From the NCBI GenBank assembly GCA_910579645.1, contig CAJTVK010000003.1:1-64000 (forward strand): a stretch of 64,000 bases of DNA, read 5' to 3'. Within the stretch, counting starts at the first letter, position 1. Each line of letters begins with the position of its first letter. The notes under the pieces are model-generated. The model saw only the letters and a list, made by a program, of their open reading frames with translations. It was not told where the DNA came from and made no database searches. This document shows, piece after piece, positions 42,797 through 51,222 of the stretch. Source of the stretch: an uncultured Lachnospiraceae bacterium. Its GTDB lineage: Bacteria > Bacillota > Clostridia > Lachnospirales > Lachnospiraceae. The position numbers and the translations under genes were made by a program.

Positions 42797-44002
42797 ATGG
42801 ACTATATCGCTTTTTGCAAAAATTATTTTGCCGTTACCGGTCTCCCGGTCAATCTGGTAAACAATGATGAAATCCTGTATTCCTCCCTTTCGGATTTACT
42901 CCATATTCAGGCCGTCAACCCCACCAAAATATGGCCGCAAGATCACAATCCTGAGTTTCGCTGTTTATCGTCGGATATTGTATACGGCTCTGTCCAGATT
43001 GAAAACACCGGCGACTATGTAATGCTCGGCCCGATTTTTTCTGTCCCCATTACAGAGGAACTGATACATCGCTATATGAATGAACAGGCTACCCCGTTAA
43101 AATATAAAGAAAGCATCATGGAAACACTGGCCTCTATTCCGACTCTGACCCATGCGCAGTTTTGCCAGCACCTGGTGTTTTTACATCAGTGCCTGAATCA
43201 GAAAGAAATATCGGCTTTAGAATTACTGGAACAGAAAGCACCCCAAATGCACCTGCAAAAAGAAAAGCACATCAAATCCATTACGGAAAACATGGAAAAT
43301 GAGTGCCTGCATAATACTTATCCTTTTGAATTAGAACTCTTTCAGCATATACAAAACGGAAATGTAACTGCGCTGCAGAACTTTCTTACTTCGAGTACAA
43401 TTGTCTTAAAAGAGGGTACCCTTGCTCAGACGCCCCTGCGGCATGCCAAAAATTTATTCATTATAACAACCGCAAAAATAGGTATGCTGGGGGCAATTCC
43501 GGGAGGCGTTGATGTGGAAAAAACATATCAGCTCATTGACCTTTACATTCAGGAATGTGAGAAACTACAGACAGTTGAGAGAGTCCAGGCATTGCAGTAT
43601 TCTATGATGCTGGATTTTTGCCAAAGAGCCGGTGAGACAAAAATCCCCAAAGGGATTTCAAAAGAAATATATGAATGTATCAATTATATCCGAAGCCATA
43701 CCAATACTCCGCTCTCTGTGGATGATGTAGCATGGAACATACGGAAAAGCAATTCCTATGTGATGAAAAAATTTAAAGAAGAGCTGGGATTTACCGTTGG
43801 AGCATTTATTACCCGCTGCAAACTGGAAGAAGCAAAAAGTCTTTTAACTTACAGCAACAAAACCCTTGCGGAAATCAGCAGTTACCTCTGCTTTTCCAGC
43901 CAGCCGCATTTTCAGAGCCTGTTTAAAAAACAATACCACATGACTCCTCTGGAATATAGAAAGCATACCCGGCTTGCTCCCCCTACTTCCTCCCCTCAAT
44001 AA
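42797..44002 (+). CDS. AraC family transcriptional regulator
   Basis: The only rightward gene called in the window, 401 residues. The C-terminal 95 residues form the double helix-turn-helix: SVDDVAWNIRKSNSYVMKKFKEELG, then KTLAEISSYLCFSSQPHFQSLFKKQYHMTPLEYRK, the classic AraC signature. The N-terminal 300 residues are an unassigned sensory region with no membrane segment. ATG 42797 has GGAA 7 nt upstream; reading from 42725 would add a hydrophobic stretch from the promoter. Divergent placement next to the glycosidase operon makes it the likely activator of that operon in response to a glycoside. Its 3' end overlaps the convergent GT4 gene by 20 nt. Confidence 0.93.
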   Translation: MDYIAFCKNYFAVTGLPVNLVNNDEILYSSLSDLLHIQAVNPTKIWPQDHNPEFRCLSSDIVYGSVQIENTGDYVMLGPIFSVPITEELIHRYMNEQATPLKYKESIMETLASIPTLTHAQFCQHLVFLHQCLNQKEISALELLEQKAPQMHLQKEKHIKSITENMENECLHNTYPFELELFQHIQNGNVTALQNFLTSSTIVLKEGTLAQTPLRHAKNLFIITTAKIGMLGAIPGGVDVEKTYQLIDLYIQECEKLQTVERVQALQYSMMLDFCQRAGETKIPKGISKEIYECINYIRSHTNTPLSVDDVAWNIRKSNSYVMKKFKEELGFTVGAFITRCKLEEAKSLLTYSNKTLAEISSYLCFSSQPHFQSLFKKQYHMTPLEYRKHTRLAPPTSSPQ

Positions 44003-45092
44003 TCTCCTCCATAAAATCCCGCCACTGCCCGTAAATGGCCTTTCCGTTGGCAATCTCCGCAATTTCCCTGGCCTTGTCCCCCAATTGCTCCGCATACTCC
44101 GGCTCCTCTATCAGCCGGCAGATTCCGTCCGCCAACGCCTTTTGATCCTTAATCGGAATCAGCAGACCGTTCACGCCGTCTTTCATCACCGTACGGGGGC
44201 CGCCGCAGGGACAGTCCGTAGCCACAATCGGCAGTCCCAGAGCCATAGCCTCCAGCAATGCATTGGGAAGCCCTTCCCAGTCCGACGAAAAAGCATAAAC
44301 CGCCGCTTCCGCCAAATCCTTTTCCAAAGCATCGCTTGCCCCCATCAGCCGGATATAATCCTGCGCCTGATTTTCCGCAATGATGCCTTCCAATATCTCC
44401 TTTGTCCCGTCAAAAGAATCGCCGCCATATATTTTTAAGATATAATCAGGGTGCTTTTTATGGACTTCCACAAACGCCCGCAGCAGCATGGGCTGATTTT
44501 TAAAATCCACCAGCCGCCCGGACTGCACCACTTCCTTCTTCCGCCTGCCGGGCTTCGGCACACCGATATATTTACCGTTCAGCGGATTTAAAATCACCCT
44601 GGAATTTTCCTGCAAATAGGGGGCAAAAAATTCCCGCTGCCCTTCCGTCTGGAACACACATCCCGCCGCCCGCGGAAACAAAAGGGGAATCTGCAGCTTG
44701 TCGCTCCATGCATCATAGTGCCCCACAGGATCCGTGCGGATGGAAATCAGCACCGGAACTTTTGTTCCCGGCACGGCCATCAATGCCCTATAGTTAGCCC
44801 GCTGCGCGAAAGCAATCAGAATATCCGGTTTCTCCCGCAGCATAAACTGCCGCAGATATCTCACCCGGAGCAGAAACTTACGAATCCGGTTCTTTTTCTC
44901 ATCCTCCGGTTTCAGCCCCACATGGACTCTTCTCACCCTGGAGTCCGTCCGGAATTCATTTTCCCCCTGCCATTCCGTGGCAATCAACACTTCGTGCCCC
45001 TCCCCCGCAAACTGATCCGCCAAGTTTGTGACCACCCGTTCCGCCCCTCCCTGTTCCAGGCAGTTCAGATGAAATGCTATTTTACGCTTCAT
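43983..45092 (-). CDS. Glycosyltransferase family 4
   Basis: A GT-B enzyme of 369 residues, last gene of the right-hand polysaccharide operon. It shows HLNCLEQGGAERVVTNLADQF at the N-terminus, VVQSGRLVDFKNQ mid-protein, and SSDWEGLPNALLEAMALGLP followed by TDCPCGGPRTVM in the donor site. It is a paralogue of the GT at 20725-21822. ATG 45092 has GGAG 6 nt upstream. Its 3' end overlaps the AraC gene tail to tail by 20 nt, leaving no room for a terminator. Sugar specificity unknown. Confidence 0.92.
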   Translation of the reverse strand: MKRKIAFHLNCLEQGGAERVVTNLADQFAGEGHEVLIATEWQGENEFRTDSRVRRVHVGLKPEDEKKNRIRKFLLRVRYLRQFMLREKPDILIAFAQRANYRALMAVPGTKVPVLISIRTDPVGHYDAWSDKLQIPLLFPRAAGCVFQTEGQREFFAPYLQENSRVILNPLNGKYIGVPKPGRRKKEVVQSGRLVDFKNQPMLLRAFVEVHKKHPDYILKIYGGDSFDGTKEILEGIIAENQAQDYIRLMGASDALEKDLAEAAVYAFSSDWEGLPNALLEAMALGLPIVATDCPCGGPRTVMKDGVNGLLIPIKDQKALADGICRLIEEPEYAEQLGDKAREIAEIANGKAIYGQWRDFMEEIIEGRK

Positions 45093-45121
45093 ATCCTTCT
45101 CCATCCTTCCGGGCAGGCCTG

Positions 45122-46255
45122 CTATCGCTCCGCCTCTGCCCACTCCCTCAGCCGTTCCGTATAAGAAACGTCCGAAAAATCACCGGCCCGCTTCACCGCC
45201 GCCCTACGGTACGCCTCTCTGTACGGCTCCTCGCCAAGCATATGCTTTATCTCTTCCGCCAGCAGCCGCTCTTCCTCCGTAATGACAGCCGCCTGCAAAT
45301 TTTTCTCCGGACTCATATTGGCAATCAGAATACCGTAAGCCTCCTCTTCCCCCCGCAGGATTTCCCGGGGACCTGTCAGGCAGTCCGTGGCAATTACCGG
45401 CACCCCAAGAGCCATTGCTTCAATCAGCGCATTAGGAAATCCTTCATGGTAGGAAGTCAGCACATATAACTTTGCCGCGGCCAGATACGGAAAAGGGTTT
45501 CTCTTCATCCCCGTAAAACTGACCCCGTCCCCCACCTGCAGTTCCTCTGCCAAAACCCGGTATTCCTCAAATCCGCCTTCGCCGATGAGCAAAAGCTTTG
45601 CGTCGGGAATCTCCCGGCGCACCAAGGCAAAAGCCTTGAGCAGGTGCCAGAATCCTTTTACGTCGTCTTCCCTTCCCATGGATGCAATGATATTTTCCCT
45701 GTCGTCCCAAGGCAGCAGAGGCTCTTCCTCTTTGGCTTTCTCTCTCACGTCGGCCACGTCCAAAGGATTATAAAGTGTCACTGCCTTGCTGCACCCATAC
45801 TTTTCCCTTACCTCTTCCTCAATCCGTGCGGAACAGCACAGCACCTTATCCGCCCTCCTGCAGAACAGCCTGATTCTCCCTTCGTTTTCCATATCCATAT
45901 AACTGCGTATGCCGACCCATATTTTAGCCTGCCGGCCGGAAAACACATTCACAATATTGGCGCTGGGTCCGAAACTATAAGCAATATCTATCTTCAGCCT
46001 GTGCTTCCACTTCCGCACCGCACGGCTTCTCTTCACTATATTGACTGCTTTCCCTATCTTGCTCTCCCTCACTCCCAGATGAAGGTCTATCACATTCAGC
46101 CCCTTTATGTCATAGGCAATATCCTTAGAGTCAAAAATTAAAATAAAAACATCATAGTACGGCTCCAGCAGCCGCGCCGTGGCTACGCATACGCGCTCAA
46201 ACCCGCCTTGATGAAGCATTGGCACAATCAGCAGGATTTTCTTTTTCTCTTCCAT
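45122..46255 (-). CDS. Glycosyltransferase family 4
   Basis: A 377-residue GT-B enzyme: ILLIVPMLHQGGFERVCVATA at the N-terminus, ENIIASMGREDDVKGFWHLLKAF, then TSYHEGFPNALIEAMALGVP and ATDCLTGPREIL, with the EX7E glutamates. The start is ATG 46255 with AGGAGG 5-6 nt upstream. It forms a run of three GT4 genes with its neighbours (43983 and 46352), presumably adding successive sugars of the repeat unit. The donor cannot be assigned. Confidence 0.92.
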   Translation of the reverse strand: MEEKKKILLIVPMLHQGGFERVCVATARLLEPYYDVFILIFDSKDIAYDIKGLNVIDLHLGVRESKIGKAVNIVKRSRAVRKWKHRLKIDIAYSFGPSANIVNVFSGRQAKIWVGIRSYMDMENEGRIRLFCRRADKVLCCSARIEEEVREKYGCSKAVTLYNPLDVADVREKAKEEEPLLPWDDRENIIASMGREDDVKGFWHLLKAFALVRREIPDAKLLLIGEGGFEEYRVLAEELQVGDGVSFTGMKRNPFPYLAAAKLYVLTSYHEGFPNALIEAMALGVPVIATDCLTGPREILRGEEEAYGILIANMSPEKNLQAAVITEEERLLAEEIKHMLGEEPYREAYRRAAVKRAGDFSDVSYTERLREWAEAER

Positions 46256-46351
46256 TCGTACCTCCTTTTTCCGGCTCCGCAGCATCGTTCCCGTCTTCCG
46301 CCTTATCCTGACAGAAATCAGCCTCTTGAATCAGGCAGAAAAGATTCCCTG

Positions 46352-47530
46352 CTATATCCCAAACTTCACAGTCTCCGCCCGAGGCAGCCGCCCAAAGCAG
46401 TAAAATTCCTCCAGCTTCAAAGCCTGTTCCCTGACGTCGAAGCCCGCTTCCTTTATCCTGCCGCTCATATCCTGCCGCTCATATGCCAGATGGCTTTCCA
46501 CATACTCTGCCCAAAGATCCGGAGATTTCTCAATGCTTTCGAAATGCACCAGCCCGCTCAGCCCCACTTCCGGCGTGATGCTGTCCGAAATCAGGCAGCG
46601 CAGCCCTGCGGCCTGTGCCTCCACCACCGTTCCCGGAAGCCCCTCGAACCGGGACGGAAACAGAAAGAAATCAAAGGCCTGATAAAACTCCTCCACTTTC
46701 TTCTGATTTCCCATAAACAGCACATCCCCGGCCACCTCCAGTTCCTTTGCCTGCGCCTTTACCTTCTCCATCCCGTCCCCCTCACCGAGCAGCAGCAGCA
46801 CGCACCGCTTCCCCTTCGCTGCCAGATTCCGGTGCAGCCTTGCAAAGACTTCCGTTAAGAATTCATGGTTCTTGGCATAATGGAACCTTCCTACATGCCC
46901 GATGACATAACAGTCCTCTATCTTCAGCCGCTTTCGCAGCCTATTCCTGACGGCCTCGTTATACCGGAATTTTTCGGCATCAATGGCATTGGGAATCAGA
47001 ATCGCCTTCGGCGAGTCCTCCCAGCCGGCGCCGAACACCGACTTCCCGGCCTCCCTGGAACAGGCAAAGCAATAATCCGCCCGTTTCAGCAGCGGCAGAC
47101 GCAGCAGTCTGGTAGCCGCCCCTTTCGGCCCTCGGTCCACGCCCGCGCTTCTTGCATGGGCGCACCGCACCGGAATGCCCGCCCGGCCTGCCTCCGGCAA
47201 ATAAATAGAGGCAGTACTCGTCATATGTCCCTGCACCACCGCAAACTCATGGTGCTCCTGAAAGAAATTGCGCACTGCCCTCTTATATTCGAAATAATTA
47301 TATATTTTAAATTTCGGAAGAAGATAAATTTTTCCTCCCAATGCCGTGACTTCCTCGTCATAAAACTCCGGCTTCCGTTCACTGCCGTTCTCCCTGCCCT
47401 GATGCACAAGGAAATCAAACTGCACCTTCTCTCTGTCCATGCAGCGGTATAAATCCATAATACGGCTCTCCGCCCCGCCCAGACCCAAGCCGCCCAACAC
47501 ATGCAATACCCGTACCGGTTGTTCCTTCAT
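46352..47530 (-). CDS. Glycosyltransferase family 4
   Basis: A GT4 enzyme of 392 residues with VLHVLGGLGLGGAESRIMDLY at the N-terminus, a pattern typical of EpsF-like transferases. IGHVGRFHYAKNHEFL and FPSRFEGLPGTVVEAQAAGL follow in the donor half. The usual second glutamate region reads VVEAQAAG, normal for this subgroup. ATG 47530 has GGAGG 9 nt upstream. It is 17 nt after the DUF2334 gene. It probably builds the polymer backbone; specificity is unknown. Confidence 0.92.
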   Translation of the reverse strand: MKEQPVRVLHVLGGLGLGGAESRIMDLYRCMDREKVQFDFLVHQGRENGSERKPEFYDEEVTALGGKIYLLPKFKIYNYFEYKRAVRNFFQEHHEFAVVQGHMTSTASIYLPEAGRAGIPVRCAHARSAGVDRGPKGAATRLLRLPLLKRADYCFACSREAGKSVFGAGWEDSPKAILIPNAIDAEKFRYNEAVRNRLRKRLKIEDCYVIGHVGRFHYAKNHEFLTEVFARLHRNLAAKGKRCVLLLLGEGDGMEKVKAQAKELEVAGDVLFMGNQKKVEEFYQAFDFFLFPSRFEGLPGTVVEAQAAGLRCLISDSITPEVGLSGLVHFESIEKSPDLWAEYVESHLAYERQDMSGRIKEAGFDVREQALKLEEFYCFGRLPRAETVKFGI

Positions 47531-47547
47531 ATAAGCAGTCCTCCCCG

Positions 47548-48300
47548 CTATAAAAACTTCACCAGCAGATGCTTCGCCACGGCCATCCAATATTCCGCAA
47601 GCCGCCCCAAAATTCCTCTCTCTTCCGGCGGCTGCGCCAGATATTCCCCGTAAGATATCACCTCCTGACGCTCCAATATCCTCCGGTACCGTTCCAAATC
47701 ATCCCCGTCCATAGTATTGGCATGCACCACCAGCGTAGTAAACTCTTCTTTTTTTTTCGAGTTGTTTTTCGGGTTATTTTTCAGGCTGTTTTTCATCCGG
47801 AAGGAAATAGGATAAAAAACCATTCCGCGCCAACGGTACGGACGGGTTCCAAAACCGTCGGTTACGCGCCGGAACCCGGTCTGCGCCAAGGCTTTCAGAG
47901 TATTCCTGTCATAAGAATGAGCCGGTGCCATAAAAATATCCGTAACAATGCCATGGCTTTCCAGAATCTTTCTTCCCTCTTCCAGCATTTCCTTCTGCTG
48001 TCCGTAGGGCACCCCTGCAAATTCCGAAAAATGGTTCAAGGGAAACAATCCGCCTTTTTTCTGCGTATATACATGACGGTAACCATGCAGTGCCACTGCC
48101 CAGCCGCTCTGCTGCAGCCGTTTCACATATTCCCAGAATTCTTTCTTCTCCCTGCCCCGGATTAAATTGTCATCTTGGTTGTCCGGCACTACCCCAATCA
48201 ATGGCTGAATGCCGTGCTCCTCCAAAAGTGACCGGAAAGCCTCAAACCTGTCCCAATCCATGGCCGGGGAAATATCATCCATCCGAATCGCTATTTTCAT
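47548..48300 (-). CDS. DUF2334 polysaccharide-deacetylase-like protein
   Basis: A 250-residue NodB-fold protein of the DUF2334 group: IAIRMDDISPAMDW (3-16) with the metal-binding aspartates, VALHGYRHVY with the histidine pair, and FMAPAHSYD. It may deacetylate an amino sugar of the repeat unit; no signal peptide or membrane anchor is obvious, apart from a hydrophobic C-terminus. The coding sequence contains a run of nine A residues (47749-47757) within NSKKKEE, in frame here, where slippage would switch the gene off. It lies between a GT4 and a formyltransferase gene. Confidence 0.85.
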   Translation of the reverse strand: MKIAIRMDDISPAMDWDRFEAFRSLLEEHGIQPLIGVVPDNQDDNLIRGREKKEFWEYVKRLQQSGWAVALHGYRHVYTQKKGGLFPLNHFSEFAGVPYGQQKEMLEEGRKILESHGIVTDIFMAPAHSYDRNTLKALAQTGFRRVTDGFGTRPYRWRGMVFYPISFRMKNSLKNNPKNNSKKKEEFTTLVVHANTMDGDDLERYRRILERQEVISYGEYLAQPPEERGILGRLAEYWMAVAKHLLVKFL

Positions 48301-48345
48301 CTTGCCGCTCTGTCTCCTGTCGTCCTAAAAACCGTTCGTTCTTCC

Positions 48346-49266
48346 TTATTCCAGCAAATCCCCCGCTGTCAGTTCCTTCTCCGATTCATAACGGTCAATC
48401 AGCAGCGAGCCGTCCACCGTCCGCACAATCGGCTTTCCGTCAAACACATCGGCCACTTCTCCCGGCGCATATTCCGAAAAGTCAATGATTTCATCAAACG
48501 GGTGTGCCTCCCATATCGTCACTTTCTCCTCCCCGCACATGGCATAGGCTCCCGGAAACGGTGCCGCGACCCCACGGATCAGATTATATATATTCCTTGT
48601 CCGGTCATGGAAATCTATCTTGCCGTCCGCAGCCGTACGTTTATTGTACCAAGAATCAAAATCCTTCGACTCGGTGCGCACCGTAATATTTTTTTCCTCA
48701 TATGCTTTCAGCAGCTTCCGTATCAGCCGTTTGGAGCATATCATATTTTTATACTGAGCAGTACGGATATTGTCATGAGGCGTAATGGAAAACATCTCCG
48801 TGGCAAACACATTGGGGCTGTCCGCCTTTTCATCATACCGAAACAGATTCAGATTGAATCTGGTGTCGCCCAGAATCATGGACCAGTTCAGCGGAGATCT
48901 TCCCCGGCCGAACGGCAGATAACCGCTGTTTCCGTGAAAACCGTATACCCCATATACGAACTTCTCCAGCACATAAAGCGGTATCAGCCGCTGCCAGCCC
49001 ATGGAGACCGCTATCTCAAACTCATTTTGTTCCATAAATTCCCTTGTCCTGTCATCCGTCAGGAAATAACTGTCCGCCTCAAACACCGGAATGCCATGCC
49101 TCTCCGTCAGTGCCGAAAGCCCTTTGAATCCCGAAACCTGATTCCGGTTCAGCACCTCCCGGCTGATGGTAATCACCAAATCTACCGGGCAGATATTTTG
49201 ATGAATGAACTCCACAATATTTTCCGAAGTGTCCTTTACCCCGAATACCACAACCTTATATCTCAT
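48346..49266 (-). CDS. Formyltransferase family protein, probably a sugar N-formyltransferase
   Basis: A 306-residue protein of the N10-formyl-tetrahydrofolate-dependent formyltransferase fold. YGFHGNSGYLPFGRGRSPLNW (108-128) matches the NxH...LP..RG..P..W block, but the canonical Asn two residues before His111 is Gly109, and Asp149 (EKADS) lies where the catalytic aspartate is expected. The C-terminus (IRGVAAPFPGAYAMC) matches the family's second domain. In this operon it most plausibly formylates the amino group made by the aminotransferase at 57952, as VioF and WbtJ do for related sugars. Too short and off-context for tRNA formylation. GGAGG precedes the ATG. Confidence 0.82.
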   Translation of the reverse strand: MRYKVVVFGVKDTSENIVEFIHQNICPVDLVITISREVLNRNQVSGFKGLSALTERHGIPVFEADSYFLTDDRTREFMEQNEFEIAVSMGWQRLIPLYVLEKFVYGVYGFHGNSGYLPFGRGRSPLNWSMILGDTRFNLNLFRYDEKADSPNVFATEMFSITPHDNIRTAQYKNMICSKRLIRKLLKAYEEKNITVRTESKDFDSWYNKRTAADGKIDFHDRTRNIYNLIRGVAAPFPGAYAMCGEEKVTIWEAHPFDEIIDFSEYAPGEVADVFDGKPIVRTVDGSLLIDRYESEKELTAGDLLE

Positions 49267-49282
49267 TCCTGCTGCCTCCCAT

Positions 49283-50266
49283 TCATCTTTCCGTCAGATT
49301 TTCCTTATACCACCCGATAGCCAGATGAATCCCTTTGGCAAAATCATACTCGGGATCGTAGCCCAGCATTTCTTTTGCCTTGGAGATATCCGCATTGGAG
49401 TCCCTGATATCTCCCAAACGCGGCGGCCCGAATTCCGGCTCTTTCTCCACGCCCAAGGCTTTGCATAAATCATAATACACGTCAATCAGGTATTCCCTGC
49501 CTCCCGCACCGATATTAAACGCATTTCCCCCTGCTTCGCCGGATGCCAGGCAAGCTTTCAGATTTGCCTCTATCACATTGTCTATATAGGTAAAATCCCG
49601 GGACTGTTTCCCGTCCCCATGGATGACAGGTGTTTCTCCGTTTAAGAGCATACGGATAAATTTAGGGATAACCGCCGCATATGCCCCGTCCGGATCCTGC
49701 CGTCTGCCGAACACATTGAAGTAACGCAGCCCGTAAGTATCCAGCCCGTACAATTCCTTATACAGCCTTCCGTATTCCTCATCCACCTTTTTCGTCAATG
49801 CGTAAGGGGACAGCACCTTGCCCTCCGCACCCTCCTTTTTGGGAAGCTGGGGATGGTCGCCGTATACGGAGGAACTGGATGCATAGACAAATTTCTTCAC
49901 GCCGTTGCGCCTGCTTGCTTCCATCATGTTCAGCGTGCCCCGGATATTGATTTCCTCATACAGCAGCGGCATCTCAATGCTTCTCGGCACACTTCCCCAT
50001 GCCGCCTGGTTCAGCACATAGTCCGCCCCCTTGGACGCTTCCAGGCAGGTATCCAAATTCCTGATATCCCCTTTGATAAAAGTAAACCTTTCCGATTTCG
50101 TAAACGGTTCGATATTCTCATACTTTCCGGTAGAAAGGTCATCCAGGCACCTTACGGTATATCCCATCTCAAGCAATGCCTCACATAGATTGGAACCGAT
50201 GAAACCCGCCCCGCCGGTCACAAGAAAAACACTGTCCTCGTCAAACTTCAAATCCTTATATCCCAT
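49283..50266 (-). CDS. UDP-HexNAc(A) 4-epimerase, WbpP/TviC type
   Basis: An extended SDR of 327 residues with GGAGFIG (18-24), SSS at 131-133 and the YxxxK pair Tyr155-Lys159. QAAWGSVPRSIEMPLL, ASSSSVYGDHPQLPK and RYFNVFGRRQDPDGAYAAVIPK closely follow the WbpP/TviC/WbgU group, which interconverts UDP-GlcNAc and UDP-GalNAc or their uronic acids. With the dehydrogenase at 52656 it fits the TviB-TviC route to UDP-GalNAc uronic acid. Which step comes first cannot be told from the sequence. Confidence 0.9.
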   Translation of the reverse strand: MGYKDLKFDEDSVFLVTGGAGFIGSNLCEALLEMGYTVRCLDDLSTGKYENIEPFTKSERFTFIKGDIRNLDTCLEASKGADYVLNQAAWGSVPRSIEMPLLYEEINIRGTLNMMEASRRNGVKKFVYASSSSVYGDHPQLPKKEGAEGKVLSPYALTKKVDEEYGRLYKELYGLDTYGLRYFNVFGRRQDPDGAYAAVIPKFIRMLLNGETPVIHGDGKQSRDFTYIDNVIEANLKACLASGEAGGNAFNIGAGGREYLIDVYYDLCKALGVEKEPEFGPPRLGDIRDSNADISKAKEMLGYDPEYDFAKGIHLAIGWYKENLTER

Positions 50267-50310
50267 TTTCCTTTTTCTTTGCGATATCCCGCAAAACTCC
50301 TTTCCTGCTG

Positions 50311-50344
50311 CTTAACAACTGTTCAAAAATAACTTTTCATATTG
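50311..50344. repeat. Imperfect direct repeat, left copy
   Basis: A 34-bp stretch beginning CTTAACAACTGTT matches 51104-51137, which begins CTTAGGAACTGTT, at about 25 of 34 positions in the same orientation. The two copies flank the unrecognised gene 50372-51085 in its intergenic spacers. Confidence 0.45.
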
Positions 50345-50371
50345 CCTGTCTTTTTCTCCGATAGCACCACC

Positions 50372-51085
50372 TCATACCCCTCTGGATGTCCGGCTGTCGC
50401 CGTGCAGGATGCGGTTCTTATCCGAGCCGCTCATCTGTACGATTTTGCCGCTCCTGTCATAATAGGTAAGCAAATCGGAATTTTTCACATAGCGGTTCTT
50501 CCCCTCTTTGTTTTCCAGAAAAAGTTCCGCCTCTTCCCGCCGTTCTGCCATGCCCTTCGGCCTATGCTCTACGGTCCTCTCGATAAATCCTTCCGCCTCT
50601 GTCACATCCAGCCCGCCGGCTCTGCTTTCCGCTTCCAACGACATCTCCGTAACGTCTATGGCCGTCTCTTCCTCTTCCGCCCCTTCTCCGGTTCCTGCCG
50701 GAGCCTGCGCGCTGTCCGAATTCCAGAAGTCCAGCAGCGCGGTCTTCACCGTCCCGAAAAACTGCGTAATTGTCTTAACCAATTCTCCGAGGAATCCCCG
50801 TACCTGCTCTGCCGCCCGGCCGAAATCTATATTTTCCTCCGCACCCGGCGCCTGTTTCTGCCCGTTTCCGATTCCTCCGTACTGGCGGCTCTGTGACTGA
50901 CCGGAAAACTCCGCAATGACTCCCTCCGCCTCTACCTTGGTCTTATCCTCCCCGTTTTTCTCCGAATCCTTTTCTCCATGCCCGTAATCCAGAGAAAATT
51001 TTTCCCCGTTTTCCATGCCTGATTCGGTCTTCGTGTTGACCCGTCTATATTCATAATAACCTTGGTTGTTCACCGGATTTACCAT
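50372..51085 (-). CDS. Unrecognised 237-residue hydrophilic protein
   Basis: I do not recognise this protein. It has no signal peptide or clear membrane helix. Residues 1-85 are polar and glycine/glutamate-rich; about 88-125 form an amphipathic helix pair (AAEQVRGFLGELVKTITQFFG). An acidic linker follows, and the C-terminal 40 residues (NRYVKNSDLLTYYDRSGKIV, then MSGSDKNRILHGD) look conserved and folded. Composition suggests a flexible cytoplasmic or cell-surface-associated protein. It lies between a membrane protein and the epimerase gene with longer spacers than its neighbours, and near-identical positions of two direct repeats flank it, so it may be an inserted gene. The GAGGGAAAGG region is 9 nt or more upstream of the ATG. 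Confidence 0.7.
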   Translation of the reverse strand: MVNPVNNQGYYEYRRVNTKTESGMENGEKFSLDYGHGEKDSEKNGEDKTKVEAEGVIAEFSGQSQSRQYGGIGNGQKQAPGAEENIDFGRAAEQVRGFLGELVKTITQFFGTVKTALLDFWNSDSAQAPAGTGEGAEEEETAIDVTEMSLEAESRAGGLDVTEAEGFIERTVEHRPKGMAERREEAELFLENKEGKNRYVKNSDLLTYYDRSGKIVQMSGSDKNRILHGDSRTSRGV

Positions 51086-51103
51086 AATTGCCAGCCTTTC
51101 CCT

Positions 51104-51149
51104 CTTAGGAACTGTTAAGAATTAATTTTGCATATGACGCAGAGTTCCT
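51104..51149. repeat. Direct repeat, right copy, overlapping a stem-loop
   Basis: The right copy of the 34-bp direct repeat (51104-51137) is part of a stem-loop: AGGAACT (51107-51113) pairs with AGTTCCT (51143-51149) around a 29-nt AT-rich loop. It lies in the leader of the unrecognised gene ending at 50372. Promoter, attachment or regulatory roles are all possible. Confidence 0.45.
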
Positions 51150-51222
51150 TACCTTTTTATTTCCGCGGGCAACGAACCAAGCAGCCGCTGATTCTCTTCC
51201 CGATTCCGTCAGTGTCATTCGC

